Assembly: GCF_030445035.2 (NCBI RefSeq)
Contig: NC_080676.1
Coordinates: 18,530,940 to 18,594,939, forward strand
Source: Dasypus novemcinctus
Lineage: Eukaryota > Chordata > Mammalia > Cingulata > Dasypodidae
Length of the DNA: 64,000 bases
Reading direction: 5' to 3'
The notes under the pieces were generated by a model. That model was not told the origin of the DNA and did not search any database. It worked only from the letters and a program-made list of their open reading frames with translations. Each line of letters begins with the position of its first letter. Within the stretch, counting starts at the first letter, position 1. Below, piece after piece: positions 34,475 to 49,400 of the stretch. The position numbers and the translations under genes were made by a program.

Positions 34475-37400
34475 GTACGCGCCCCGCCGCACTGCGGGCT
34501 CCGCACTGCGGGCTCGGTCCCCGGGACGTGGGGTTCCGCGCGGCCTCTCGCAGTCCCGCCGCCCGCCTTCTCCTCGCCGGGCCCTCCGTCCCCGGGGGAG
34601 CTCCCGGCCGGCCGAGGACTGTTGCAAAGTTTCCGCCTGGCCCCAGCCGGGCGGGCTCCTCCTCGCGCCAGGGTCGGCGCCGTCGCGCCCGGAGGCGGGG
34701 GACAGGGGCGGCCGCGCGGACCTCAGCCCGCCGCCGCCGCGCGCCTGCTTCCGTCTCCTCGCCCTTCCTCCTGCTCTCGCCGGAGAGGGCGGGCGCGCGG
34801 GCGCAGCAGCCGCGGCGGGGCGGGCGCGGGTAGGAAGCACGGCTGCCCCGGGGCGCCGGTCGGGGATCCTGGGGGCGCCGGGGTCGCGGGGAGCCGCCCC
34901 CCGCAGCTCCTGCGGGCCGGAGCCTGAGGGACGCGCGCGAGGCGGGGGCGGCCCAGGCCCTGCTGCCCGGCCGCCAGCCCGGGCCTTGGCGGATGCGCTG
35001 TGCCTATTTTTAGGCCTTCGGAGGCAGATTCCGCGAAGCCGGGAAGCCGGCGAGTGGGCCCCGCGCTGCGGGAGGGCCCCGGCCCCAGCCCCACTTGTTG
35101 CGAGGCGTCCCAGCTGCACGGGCGAACCAGCCGGGAGAGGCCCCCGGATAGCTGCTCTTTTCCGGGTTGTTGAGGCCAAACGCAGGGAGTCTTTCAGCGT
35201 TCTAAGTGCCAAAAAACTGCAGGTGCAACCCAGAGTTCAGCCATCGCTGGAAAGGTTAAACTTCTGCCCACCTGTCATTGGTCTCTCCCGGTCACCGGAG
35301 TAACGTTTGCTCGGTCTGGTGCTCTTACCTCACTGTGTTCCTAAGCACTTGTCTTGTCCTCTACTTGATCACGGGGGAAAAATGTCCCTACCTTCCATAC
35401 CCTTGATTTGCTTTCTGAAATCTTGAATCATAATCACCTTGTTAAAGTTTTCTCCGTGATACCCTCATTCATTATGGCCCAGATTATTAAGTGCACTTTG
35501 GGCAGACTGACTTGAAATGCTGCCATCTCTGATTGGTGGAACCAGCCTGCTGAGAGAAGCCAGTACAGAGGTGCATGGTATGTCAAGTGCCAGGTATCAC
35601 TAGTCTGAGCTTTCCTAGAGTGTGACTCGTTGGAAAGCTGGTGGCCCTCCAGGGATGGGGCATGCCAGTCTTTCTCCTACCTAAAAGTCCAGCGCCCCTG
35701 GGGGAGGGTCATTCATTATGTGTGAAGATGCCTCTCAGGTCAGAGGCTGGGGGAGATGCACTGGCCCACTGGACAAGCTACAGTGTCCCTTCACTTCTTC
35801 CTGTGGAATCTCCACCAGCCCCCAGGTTGGAGAATGAGGAAACTCAAGACAGAAAGCATTGCTTCATGACAAAATGTCCCAACTCCCTCGCTGGACAACT
35901 GTCCCAAGTGACGCCTTCCAGAGCTTGAGCCTAAATGTCTTGTACATTTGGATGCCCACCTGCTTGCTGCTGTTAAAATCTACTCATGCCAGGGCATGCC
36001 CCAAAGTCGTCCCAGGGAAGCACTGGAGAAATCCAAAAGGCGGGCTAAGCTGGTGGTCTTGGGAAGATGGGAGCTTGTTCAGTAGAAAGAAGAGTCCAGG
36101 TACCTTCTCTGTGATTATTAGAGATTGAGTAGGGGGGTATTGCTTGCTTCTCCAGGGACGAGAAGGCAGGTTTATTAGTGCTTGTGGAATGGTCCCTAAA
36201 TCCATTTTACAGCATTTTGTCACTAGTTAGATAGAAACATCAGAGGGAAGACCTCTCTGAGGAGGTGAACTTTGAGCAGAGACTCAAAGTGACTCTTGAG
36301 GGGTGGTGAGACAGGGGATCTTTTACTCCAGGTTGAGGAAACGGCAGGTATAAAAGCCTGAGGATTGACAGAAACAGAAACCCCAGAATCAAGAATTCTG
36401 CTCTGCTGTCAGACCATCTCAATTCAGGCTGACAGTTGTATTAGCACATGGCTGAAAAGGTGTCTACAGCACCTTTTAGGAAAAACAGAAACTGCACTCC
36501 TTGATTTCTTCATTACCACCTGTTAATTGCCTGAGGGTCACCAGCTGGGTGTTAAGCTACTATTAGGTCTGAGAATTTAGCGTGTCTGGGACTCTAAAAT
36601 GGATTTAATTTTTATAGCCCATTCAGCCTCTTGAAGGTTGCCAGAGATGATCCTACTAAAGAACAGTCTTGAACCATTCTTAACAAAGCAGCTGTTCCTT
36701 TCTTAATAGAGCAAGTTGATTTCAGAGGACCTGATTTTACCTGATTACTTTTTGAAAGGGGTGTTGGGCTGGCTTTTTCCAAGTGGTAGGATATTGTAAT
36801 GAGTGTGGGCGTTTTTCTTTGTGTTAAGACCAGGCCTTTGTGACGCTGACCACAAACGATGCCTATGCCAAAGGAGCCCTGGTCCTGGGCTCGTCTCTGA
36901 AACAGCACAGGACCACCAGGAGGCTGGCCGTGCTTGCTACACCGCAGGTGTCCGACTCCATGAGGTGAGAACCTTGCTGTCCCCCCACTGGTGGAGCTGA
37001 CACCAGCAGACTTTGAGGCGTAGACTTTTCAGGGATTTGAGCGCTGAGCGGAGAGAGAGGACAGTTGCTGAGTGAAGGATTCCTGGGTCTGAAACCTCTT
37101 TCTAGCCTTTGGAAGACATTCCACCCAAGGTGTGCAGCCCTGTTCCGGGAGGTGTGGTTATGACCCCACCCTCTTCCTGATTCCATCTAGGAATGGAAGA
37201 AGGAAGACTCTCCCTAAGCCCTGGCTCTAGGTGACCTGCCAGGAAGGTTTCGGTCCAGGCCTTTCCTGATTGAGTACAGCTTTGTGGTCACACCTGACTA
37301 GCAGTTCTCGAATATAAAGCTATCCTCACAGGATCCTGTGCTACTTTGTTTCCTGTTTTAAACTAGGGAAAATCCTTAAGTGTCTTGGAAAGAAAAGTAG

Positions 37401-40400
37401 CAGTTTTCTCCATGGCCTTGTGACATTTGGAACCTAATGGCCTTATTTACCATACTGGGGACTGGTGTCTAAAGGGTTTGCTGAACCTAGGGTTGTGCTA
37501 GGGGACAAACTGCTGGTTGATGAGTTTCGTACACCTTGATTTGCTAGAATTAGTATTTTGAAGGCTCTGGACTACCAAGTTTCTAATATTAACTTTAAAA
37601 AGTAACAAGTCACACTAGCAGCTCTGTATTGTGTTTATTTTTGTTCCACTAGCCCTCTTGGAAACTGAAAATAGCCCTTTCGTTGCTTCACCACCTCCCC
37701 CTCCCCACAAATAAGTACATGCCGAGGGCCCCTGAAAAGGGGGAGCATTATATATACATACCTACATCACTCACACTAACAACCTTGTTTCTAAAGGGTA
37801 ATTTAGAAGGATGCCAAAAAGGCTGCTTCCTAATGCATACCTTCTAATTTGTAGTCTTTTATTAAGGCTGTATGTAAGAAGCCAGATCTAGTCTTAGAGA
37901 TTTTCTTCCCTGATTTACTGTGGTAAGTGGTGCTACTGTCTATTCTCAAAAAGATTGAGTTTACTAGGTGAGCTAGAGTATTTTTTGCACAGCTTTGGAG
38001 ACAGACAATACCACTTTTGTTCTGTATATCTGATATTGTTGTAAACTTTCAATGCAGATCTGTCTTTATCACAGTTTTCTTTGCGCCAAATCGAGTGTCT
38101 TAAGTAAGTCCAGCCCACCACTAACCTACCTCAAGAACTTTCTGAAATAAAGCTTCAGTGGGTTTTGGTCACAGAGACATATTGTATCTCACAGACCAAA
38201 GTGAGTGTCTTTCATTATGTCCGTGCAGAGTGCTAAATACATAATAAATGCTTTTGAATTGCATTCTAAATAATGGCAACCAAATAACTGAGCCCTTAAA
38301 CTTTTTTTTGGTAAACACAACTTCAGGCAGTTTTTGGTCAACTGCTTTAGCAAAAGTCATTAGGTAATAGACTTCCTTGTAGATATATGCATGTTACTCA
38401 GCATCGTTTGTCAAAATAAGCAGTAGGCAGTAAAAATTAATCCTAATAAAATAGCACTTATAAATACATAGGCTGTTGCAAAAATGTACTTTCTTACTAA
38501 ATGTCAGTTCCATTTTTACAAGCTATTTCCACACTCTGCTGCTTATGCAGTAGTATACCATAAACTAGAAAATATGAAAGTTCTCTGGTAGTGTTTTAAG
38601 ACAAGCGGTTTTCACCCTCACCATGAACAGTTCTTATATTTAATGAATGTGAAGATAAACACAATTTGTCCTGAAGTAAATTAGGACATGTATAAAGGAT
38701 TGTACTCTGCCACAGTAGCAGATTGTTCTAGTAATTAGAGGATGGATAGGGTAATAGATTGGTCACTTGTTCTGAAAAGATGCTAAGTTAAGCACTGTTT
38801 TCTGCATTTTATTTTGACAGAAAAGTGTTGGAGACCGTCTTTGATGACGTCATCATGGTCGATGTCCTGGACAGTGGCGATTCTGCTCATCTAACCTTAA
38901 TGAAGAGGCCTGAGCTGGGCGTCACGTTAACAAAACTCCACTGCTGGTCCCTTACACAGTATTCGAAATGCGTGTTCATGGATGCAGATACTTTGGTGAG
39001 TATGGCTTTGGGAGCTGAAAAAAAGGCCCCTAGTAATGGAGACCTGTTCAGTGTTGGGGGAATGCTCTCAAGACTTGCCAGTTCAGTTCAGATAAAACTG
39101 CTCTTATCGAGATCCGGGTCCTGGCGGCCAGCAGGCGCAGGCCACCTTAGGGCTGTCAGCTGAAGAGTTAAGACCAGCACCAGATTGCATTTTTTGCATT
39201 AGATAACTTAGCAAGAATTTAAGAAGGGTTTGCTGCAGCAGAACATTTCTCTAATGGTTTTCTCCCCTTTGAATCAGGTCCTAGCAAATATTGATGATCT
39301 TTTTGAGAGAGAAGAATTGTCAGCAGCGCCAGACCCCGGGTGGCCCGACTGCTTCAATTCTGGAGTTTTTGTTTACCAACCCTCCGTGGAAACGTACAAT
39401 CAGCTGTTGCACCTTGCTTCCGAGCAAGGTAGTTTTGATGGTATGTATCTATTATTTTAATATGCAATTAATTACTAATAATTTCTAGAGCTGCTCTGGC
39501 TCTGGGATTCAATTGCTATGGTTCCTTATGCTTGGAAAATAGCAATGAAATGAGATGTAGCACACGTTTTTAAATTGTGCTCTTACTGGAACTAGTGTTA
39601 GTACTTTTGTACATGCACCTTTTTTTCTATAGATGCTTAAAATTTACCTGCGTAGGATAGACAGGTGCGTAGGCTTTCTTTTAAATGGCCTTCCCTGTGT
39701 CTTTTAGAGTAAGATAAATGTACCATGATTATTCAAGAATTCAGAAGACTATTAGAGAACTGAAAAACGTAATGCCTATTTTTAAACCCTAGTAAACTCA
39801 AGTGTGAGAGGGTTAGACATTGCTGCTAGGAGAGAACCAGGCTCTTTAGACATAATTACATTGGAGTATGCTGTCTGGATACCAAAAGTTGCCATTGTTT
39901 CCATGGAAACTTGAAGACTAAAGCTGATAATTTGGCTCTCATCCTCTCAGGGGGGGTTAAAAAGAAGATAGAAAGTTTATGTGACTCATCTTCGTCCAGC
40001 CTCTCATTTTCTGGCAGGCTGCACATCACACAGAGTGGCATCTTCAAGTCTGAAGAGTAGAAAATTGACAAAGTCGGCATCCATTTTCCATAATGTATGA
40101 GTGTGCTGCAACTAAAGGTGTATATATAGAGAAGTTCTGTCTATGATTTAGGGCTTCACATCCTTTGGAGAATTTTGAACAAATGAATCAGTAGATATAC
40201 TTCTGTTTACAGACCATTTTCTGAAATAATACATAGTAAGCTCCTCTTCCCCCCCTTTCTTAAACAAAAACAAAAAAAAACACCAACAAAATATGCAAAA
40301 ACAGTGCCTATGCAAAGGCAGTTCTTTTTACATGTTGATTGATCTTTTGCATAAAGAGAAGACCCACTGTGTGCAGGAATAAGGGCGTACACTAAGAAGT

Positions 40401-43400
40401 GTTCCCAACAGTGACTCATTATCAGATACTTGACATCGTGACAAAAGAACAGGCAGGGAACATGGGCACAGGCCAGAGGCTGAGCTCTGTAGCAGGGACT
40501 TCTTTCCTCTCACCTCTCCCTCCAAAACCAAATCTGAGATTTGCAGTGTATAAATCATTTGGAATGAACAGAAACAGTTCCTTAGGAACAGAAACAGTCC
40601 TAAGATACAATGCTTAGCCCTGGGTACAGATATGGGAATTCATTGCCCCTAACTAGTTACAAAGTTCAAAATCAAAATCTCCAATCTAAACCATTTCAGT
40701 GAAACGATGAAATCTTAAAGTTTGTTAGATTGCTGAAGTTAAAAGATTGGAAGTGTAAAATGTTTAAATTAAAAGGTTAGGAGTTTAAAATGTTTAAATT
40801 CTATATAAAGCTGAGATTGGGTTTTTGTTGCTGTTCACAAAAATTTAATTCTGTTTAGTCATTTGGCTGAGGATTTGGAATTTGCAGCTATTTAAAATGT
40901 CATAGAAAAGAATAAGGAAGTTTAAAGCTCAACCTTGTTTCACTGTTTGACTAGTTTGTGCTTTATACCAGTTGCTTTCAACTAGAGGTGATTTTGCCCC
41001 CCAAGAGGCATTTAGCAGCATCTGGAGACATTTTTGATTGTCACGACCAGGCGCTGCTACTGGCATCTGGTGCGTGGAGGCTACAGGTGCTTCTGCGCAT
41101 CCTATATTGCTCAGGACAACCCCTCCCTGCCCCCAAAAAAGAATCTCTCATCCTGCCTATTGCCAAGGCCTTTACATGATTTCAGACGTGAGCAAGAATT
41201 TCGGAACCTTAATGAAAAGTAGCTTCTCACAAAAAGACATTTTAAGCAACCTTAAGAAAATTATAGTGCTTTGACTGTTGACCGTGGTCAGGGCCGGCGG
41301 TTAACGTCTTCACTTCTCTCCAGTTTTTAGCTCCTACTGTTTTTCTTTCACATAAGGAATAAAAGCTGTAGAAGTATTTGAGGTCAAAACATGCATTCTT
41401 TTTCCCTATTGCTTATACTACATTACGTTTGCATAAAAAGAAGCTCAGTGTCTTTTTAGCAGAAGTCCACTGTTCACCTTCCCGTCAGAGTGTCGTTTTC
41501 TTCACCTTCTCTTGTTGAATTTGAAGGAAGTAAATGTAATCCTGCCAGAAATTTGCTGTAACGCTTCTCAGCCTCAGTAAATGAACCACATTCGAAAGTG
41601 GATCTTACAGGCAGCCGGCTGCCTGAAATCCACATGATTTTAATCCTGTAAAAAGAATACAGTTTCTAACCTAGGAGAGTATTGGATGCTGTTGTTGACA
41701 GATAAGAGCTTGGATACCGAAGAGTAGTGTTCTGTGGTAAATGATCCAGGTTACATTGTTAGAATATGAAACTAATTAACTGGTAGTGACCAACCTTGGT
41801 CATCTACTTTGTTCTAAGAAGCTAGAGCCACTAGAGCTGTTGATAAAGCCATTGTTTAGAAGCCTGAATGTAAGTGTGAAAAGTGCTTAACTAGAAAGCA
41901 TTTTCTGCTTTTTCTGCCAGAATCTGAAACCACTGAACAATTCTCTCTGTGTCAGCTAGAGTATCTCATTTCAGCAGAAGGGTTTTCAGGCTCTGGCCTT
42001 CCTGTAAGATATCTCATTTACTGGCTAGTTGGTGGCAATGGATTGCATTTTCCCTGTTAATAGAAATCCTTAGTTGAAGGAGTTAAAAATTCAGCTTTAC
42101 AGATGGGGATGTACAGTTAGTTTTCAATACGTTCCTTAAATTCAGCGGAACAACCAATTAGCAGCTCTTAAATGAAAGGTTGATTTCACTTGAAATATAT
42201 GTTAAGATTTACTCAGCAACGAAAGCTTTTTCCATTCCTTGGGATCCTTCTCTCTGGAGGGTTTTGCTGTTCCACTTAAATCAATACCTGTAGGTAAAGA
42301 TATAAAGACTTGCTGGACTATACCTAATATTAACAAAATATTTTCTTATGAGCTATATGTCTTTGTGTTTTTGTTTTTGTTTGTTATAAAGATTTATTTT
42401 ATCGATTTCTCTCCGCTTCCGCCCCCCCACCCCGGTTGTCTGTTCTCTGTGTCTGTTTGCTGTGTCTTCTTTGTCCGCTTCTGTTTTGTCAGCGGCACGG
42501 GAATCTGTGTTTCTCTTTGTTGCATAATCTTGTGTCAGCTCTCCGTGTGTGCGGCACCATTCCTGGGCAGGCTGCACTTTCTTTCGCGCTGGGCGGCTCT
42601 CCTTACGGGGTGCACTTCTTGTGCGTGGGGCTCCCCTATGCAGGAGACACCCCTGCGTGGCAGGGCACTCCTTGCACACATCAGCACTGTGCATGGGCCA
42701 GCTCCACACGGGTCAAGGAGGCCCGAGGTTTGAACCGCAGACCTCCTGTGTGGTAGGCAGACGCCCTAACCACTGGGCCAAATCCGCCGCCTATATGTCC
42801 TTTTGTAATGGCAGTAGCCTTGCTTTGCCTCAAGTTTTCAATATGGAGCCGAATTTTAAAGTGGATGCTTCCTTTCACCATTATGTTTTCAAACATCTAT
42901 GGGTACCCCTGTTTTACCAAGCAGGGGATTAGGTCCCAGCATTTTTAGACCAGCACTAAAGAAGACTGGCTTGCAAGCGACTGTATCTCAGTCTGAATAT
43001 CTTGTTAAGTCCTGCTTAATCTCTTACATACATTCAACAGAAATGATGGAGCCTGGTGTCCCCTGACAAGCCACATGGGCTGCTGATGGCTGAGCATTTG
43101 CAGCTGCTTACACAGTCCTAATGTGAAGGAATGTGACTGGCATGCTTCTAATCACCAGCCCTTTAATCACCTCTGTGTCTCTGGCCAAGGGGATAATCCT
43201 AATATGGCATACCATACAGGGTACCTTGACTTCTGTCTTATTCCACAATATCTTAAGTATTTGAATTTAGAACTAGTATGTACCTAATTCATGGCCAGCA
43301 CCTAATTTCCCATAGTGAGCAATGTATGTTCCCATACTGTTGTTTGTATTGTCAAACTCCCTTGGCACTTACTTCATCACTGAAATTACATGTTTCCTGA

Positions 43401-46400
43401 AAAATTGAACAATCGGTGTTGTGAAATGGATATTCACCAGCATTTTTTAGAACTTGACAAGAAAAACGTTAACTTCAGGACTTGTTAACAGCAAACGGGG
43501 AAGAGGGGATGGGTAGCTGTTAAGATAGTGTAAGTCCTAAACTGCAATTATCTGTCTTTATGTACTCATGTGAAAGGAGGCTGACGCACTCGATTCTTAA
43601 TTTGCAGAAATCAATCTGAATGCAAGTTGAGAATTTTTTTCTTTTCCTCTGTGACATTAGAGTATCCTAAATTAAGGGCACTTATACAGTTAAAGACAAG
43701 GGTTTAATGCTTGAAAATTGGTGTCTATTAAATGTCATCTTATGTGTTAGTGCATCTCTCAAAAAAGATGACTTGGGGAGCAGGTGTAACTCAGTGGTTT
43801 GAGTGCCTGCTTCCCATGTAAGAGGCCCTAGGTTCAATCCCTGGTACCTCCTGAAAAAAAAAAAAGACTATTATCTTCCAATTTGGAATGTCTTTTTTTT
43901 TTTTCAAAGGAGGTAGGTGCTGGGGATTGAATGTAGGACCTCATACATGAGAAGCAGTGCTCAGTCACTGAGCTATACCCACTCTGCTGGGAAGTTCTCA
44001 TTTAATGCTGGAATCACTTCTCCTTTTAAGGCATTCAGCTGATTGGATAAAGCATCACTCCTTACTGCTGGCAATCTCCCTGATTGATGTAACTGTAATC
44101 AGCTATCTGTGATTCACCAGTGCAGTCAAGTCAGTGGTGACTGAAGTCCATAAATGCCCAGTGCTTGCTTGACCAAACAACTGGGCACAATTACCTGGCC
44201 GAGTTGACATATTAGCCTAACCATCACAGAATATTTCATCAATTGTTTGAAAATAACTCTGTACTCTTGCATTTACATCACTTAGTTGATAGCTTGGGAA
44301 CTGATTCTCCTAAATAAGTAAAGATGACAAGCAAAAGTTGCAAAATAAAGGCGTGCAAAGAAGTTTTTAAGAGTGACTTTTTACTGCTATTTTTATCTTA
44401 TTGTACCCATGAGTATTTTTTTTTTAACTTGGCCATCTGTCTCTGGCCTTCTAACCAGCAGAAGCCAGGAGCCCTGTGAGAACTAGAAGAGGAGGGAGGA
44501 ACTCCTATACTGGTCATTTAACTTATTGTTTCACTTTATTTCTCAACATAGATAGGCCTGCCTTCACTCACTCGCTCAGTAACACATTCATTCATTTAGC
44601 AAACACTTATTGAGGGCCTGCTGTGGACCAGAGCTAGGCATGTGAACCCACTGTTGTTACAGTTCAGGACAGGAGCTTGCCGTAGTGGTCCCCAGCTGGT
44701 GACAGAGCCAGGTTTGGACTGGAGTCTTTTCAAGTCTGTGGTTGTGTGTGTGTATATCTGTCCTTCCTCCCCATTACCCTATGCTCTGAGAATGATACAA
44801 GATGGAGTAAAACCATACTGTTTCCCTTGGTCTTATTACAAATTAGTTATTTAAAATTCCTTCCTCTGAGTAAAGAAGGCCACTGGCACATCCCTCATTT
44901 TACAGATGATGTGGAGGCTCAAGTCTTCTGCCTCCATGGCGCCTGTTCTTCCCCACTGTCCCGCAGCACATAGAAATACTTCGCTTCTTAAGTAAGTGCC
45001 ACAGCTGATAGTCTTGCATTAGGTCATGGGTTCTGGAAGAATTCTTTAAAGAATTATTCTTGCTTTCATTTCTATAGTCAGACCATTCATTCAATATTTC
45101 AAAATTCATTTTAGCTCCAAATCTGGGTAAGATTCTCAATTTAAAGGCCAGGTATAGATTGGTAAATAATACAGGTTTTATCCCTGCCTTTAAAGCTTCT
45201 ATTTCATAAGACCTAACAGGCATTTAACACCTAATTACAGAATTAATTATGTAATTACTACTCTGATTTTGATAAGTTCAGAGTGCTAAGAGACTCTAAA
45301 TCTGGAGGATCTGCCCTAGACTGAGAACATGAAATTTAAGTCAAGAATCAATGTTTCCTTGCATTTGTATAATTATGTAAATACTAACTCAGTTACTAAG
45401 AATTTTTAAGTGTAAAGCAAAAACTAACATGAAATCTTAATGGATCGTTCTTGTCTTAAGTATGTTGAGCCTGGTGAGATACGGTGATGCTAGGACCTGA
45501 ACTTCAAGTGCCTGGATTTCTGTGAGCCACTTGGGGTTCATCTGTTGATCTGCAGTTGCAGTGAACCTCGTAGACATCTCCCCAAGAGTTGGGCCATTCA
45601 TGAATTGTACTTGAGTAATCCTTCACATGCTTGCTGTGGGTACGGATGACAGTATCTGCCAACCAGACTGTCGGAGTCGATACATCCTCATTCCAGCTCT
45701 TGTCTATATCTCTGAGAGTATTTTTCCTGTCTTACTGTAATTATTTGCTTGATGTTTGTCCCTCTGCCCATTGGATGGTGAACCCTTTAAGAGCTGGAAT
45801 GTGTCTTACTTGTCTTCATATCTATAATGTCTGATACCTTATTTATCAGACTTTAGACATTCTCTATAGAAATGACATTTTTGAGAGCTGCAGCCTCTTA
45901 TATAATAAAATAGGAGTCAATCTCCGAATATTCTGGACCTTGTTTCCCACAGTTCAGTGTGCAGACAGATCACCTGGAGATCAAAGAGCGGCTTCTGGGT
46001 CTGTAGGTTGGGGGCGGGCCTCCACGTTCCGTGTCCCTGCCACGCTCCCGGGCACCCGTGCTGCTGGACCTAGAGTAGCAGGGTCTGCGGGGGACTTGCC
46101 TGCTGCTGAGATACGGGGGTTTTGTTTAAACCGCCCTCCCTGCCATCCACAGTGGGCAGACCAGCTGCTAACAAGCTGTGAAAGAGCACACCAAGCATGT
46201 GAACATCGGACAAAGGCAGAAATTAAAAGGCAACACTCAGACCACTCCAATACTGTCTATTGGACTGAGTCAGAGCCCCCGTCTCTGACAAATGCTGCAG
46301 TGTGTTCATGGGTACTGGGTTCACGACCCTGCTCACAATGCCTGGAAGATACCAAGTGGATGTAAGCTCATTACTAGTCTTTGGGCAGCCTGGTGGAAGG

Positions 46401-49400
46401 ATGAGACAGAATCAGATATTTGCGTTTGTTTGCAGAGCAGTTGCCACGTGTCCTTTGTTCCACTCCCCCCTCCCCCTCCCTCTCACCTGCGTCACCAGGC
46501 TCGTCCTGCCGGATCCCAGCTGCCAGCCGCGCCTGCTAATCATGCTGTCAGCTCTGAGATGGTTGAGATTAAAAGTGCCTCAGCCTGTCAGAGCAAATAA
46601 AGCTGCCTCTGGCAGTCTGACTAGACTGCACTGGACAGAAGTCCTGGGGTTTTTGTAGTGGAAGCGGAACATCCTCGTAGGCTTTGTGGTCGGATGTGCT
46701 TAGACTTGCACTCTGCTTTGAATGGTGCTCTCGTTAGGAACTTTCAAAGAGAGGCTATGGAGAACACCATAGGTAGATTTCTCTGACGAAATTAAAACGT
46801 TTGCCCGACCTTGAAAATGTTGAATTGTGTGATAGGGAAAAGATGGATAAGATCTCCAGAATGCTGAATTTTTAAAACACAATTTAAGAAGCCACAGACT
46901 TCCCGCTCGTATTTAATCCAATTTTTAATCCACAACTTTTGGCTAAAAGGAGACCCTTTGTGGTGACGTAATGATGCCCGTGGCCCTGAAGTTTCCGCAT
47001 CGTATGGTACCCTCGGGAGGCAGGGGTCTGGTTGAGCGTTTCAGGGTGTGCCTGTTGAGGGGGCCCCAGGGCTTCATCGGGTCTGCTCTGCCGCCTCTGC
47101 TCTTGCGCCTCGGGCTTCTCGCCGGCTGCTCCAGTGCCCCCCAGCCTTCCTGTGGCAGCACCAGCTCAGGGTCAGTGGAAGCGCCTCTTGTGGCCAGAGG
47201 CAGCCAGCCCCGGGAAGCCGAGGGGTAAAGGGCTCTGACTCCTGTTTCCCAGGCTCACCCTGGTTGGATCGAGAAATTCTGCTGTACAACTGCAGAAAAA
47301 CCATGGGAAAAATACAGAGTTCCCATATACCACCCTATTAACCCCTTGCATTAGTATGTTCCTTTGCTATGATTGATGACAGACTATTATTATTCTTGTA
47401 CTAGTAACTATAGTCTTAGTTTACATTAGGGTTCACTGTTTGTGCTTTTAAGAAATTTTTATTCTAGGACCATATATGCAACCTAAAATTTCCCCTCTTA
47501 ACTACATTCAAATATATTCTTCAGTGCCATTAATTCGTTCATTATGCGTCCAACTCCTGAGACCTACATGGAATTAGATTTCCTCACCACATTCCATGTA
47601 GGCAGTAGTCATTTTATAATAGAACTGCTTAATTTTAAAAAGGTCTTATGCCGTGGCATAAAAAAGCAAGTAGAAGAAAAAACATAGTATGATGCCAAAT
47701 TTGACAAAGTTCAAAAACAAGTCACACTCGATGTTGTAGGGGGAGAAATACATATGTGGTAAAAGAAGGGAGAGCAGGATAATTACAAGCAAAGATCATG
47801 GTTAGCAGTTACTTTCTGGTGGGGAAAGCTAGGAGATCAACTTGTGGAGCCCACACAGAACTTTAAACAGTGTTGGTAACATTCAATTTCTTATAATGCA
47901 TAATGGATCTGTTAGTTTTCTTATAATCTACCTGTATATTTTTCTTCATAATACAAAATAAAAGAATAAGGGGAATGAGTGTGGCTCAAGCAGTTGGGCA
48001 TCCACCTCCCACATGGGAGGTCCCAGGTTTGGTTCCTGGTGCCTCCTGAAGGAAAAAAAAAACAAAAACATATGGACAATGAGCAGATAATGAGCAAAAA
48101 AACCAATGAGCAGACATTGGAGGGAAATGAGTAAGTAAAGAATGCTTAGAAAAGGTCTTAGCACAATTCTCATTCTTCCCCAATTGTATTATTGATGTCA
48201 TTATTTAAATATTGCAATATTAAGTAAACTACAATATCAATGCCCTAACGCAATTATTGTTTCAGATATTTTCTTCCAATATGAATGTTCATTAATGTTT
48301 ATATTCAGAGTTATAATCAGAATGGATGTAGTTGTAAATCTGTATATTGCACAACGAACTGATGGTCTTTATAGCCATTAGTGGATAAATAATATTCCAG
48401 TAAATGGTCAGTACCATAGTGCACTAACCATTTCTCTATGGTTGAATATTTAAGTTGTTCCAACCTTTCTGCTGTTACAGAACATTTTCAGGTTTTTTGG
48501 ATGCATTCCACAAATAGTTTACCTATGTGTAAAGCATTCTGCTGTGTGCTAGAATGACATTGGTAAGCAAAAAGAACCATAATCCCTGCCCTTGTAGAAT
48601 TTAGAATCTAGTGGCTAACCGTTTGACTGTATTTTGCTTTTTAACCACATTGCTCTTCGACTTGACTTATTTTTTATTTTTTTGACTTTTTATTTTGAGA
48701 AAATTGCAGCTTCAGGTGCAGCTCCGAAGTGTCATTCAGAGAAGATTATGTATACCCCTCCCCATTTTCCCCCAATGGGAATGTCTTGCATAACTCTAAT
48801 ATCATATCACAACCAAGAACTTGACGTTGATAAAACCCACCTTATTCAGATTTCACCAGTTTTACCTGTGAAGTTTGTGTGTATTCAGTTCTATGCAATT
48901 TTACCATGCGTGACCACCACAGTCAATGTAACAGTTCCATCTCAAGGATCCCCAGGCACTGTTTTACCCCCTTTCCTCCCCCTCTCCCTCCCTAACCCCC
49001 AGCAGCCATGTATCTGTTCTCTATCTCTGTAGTATTTGAAGAATGTTATATTAATGGAATCACATGATATGTAACTTTGTGGCTTTGGAGTTTTTCAGTC
49101 AGCGTAATTCCCTCGAGATCCATTCAGATTGTTGCACAGTTAGTTTCTTTTTACTGTTGAGTAGTGTTCTATTGTTTGGATGAACCATGTTCATTCACAT
49201 GGTGAAGGACCTTTGGGCTGTTTCCTGCTTGGGGCTATTATGAACAAAACTGCAACGAACATTTCCTTAGCCTTTATTTCATTTTTTTTTTTTTAAGTTT
49301 TATATCTTTCCCTCCCGCCCCCGCCACCATTGTCTGCTCTCTTGGGTCCATTCACTGTGTGTTCTTGCATTCTTGCATTGCATTCTCGGCAGCACTGGGA

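Larger units (their letters stand above)
34150..35160. promoter_or_regulatory. GYG1: CpG island spanning the GYG1 promoter, exon 1 and start of intron 1
   Basis: About 1 kb is dominated by G and C with dense CG dinucleotides, in sharp contrast to the AT-rich DNA on both sides. It covers the core promoter, the whole leader and about 700 bases of intron 1. Such an island fits a broadly expressed metabolic gene. Several long open frames on both strands here (for example 34200-35303 +, 34466-35212 -) come from the lack of stop codons in GC-rich DNA. They are not genes: their proteins are low-complexity Ala/Arg/Pro/Gly. Confidence 0.9.

Noticed and set aside
34200-35303. A 367-codon plus-strand frame and a 248-codon minus-strand frame across the CpG island
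   Set aside because: They overlap the GYG1 promoter and exon 1 on both strands and are Ala/Pro/Arg/Gly low-complexity. They arise from stop-poor GC-rich DNA.
42239-42756. A 164-codon frame with Cys- and Leu-rich protein, also seen in similar form at 5002-5424, 27031-27491, 30138-30600 and 60524-61178
   Set aside because: It is the reverse-complement translation of the DAS SINE. The same peptide appearing in every copy reflects repeat consensus, not a gene family.
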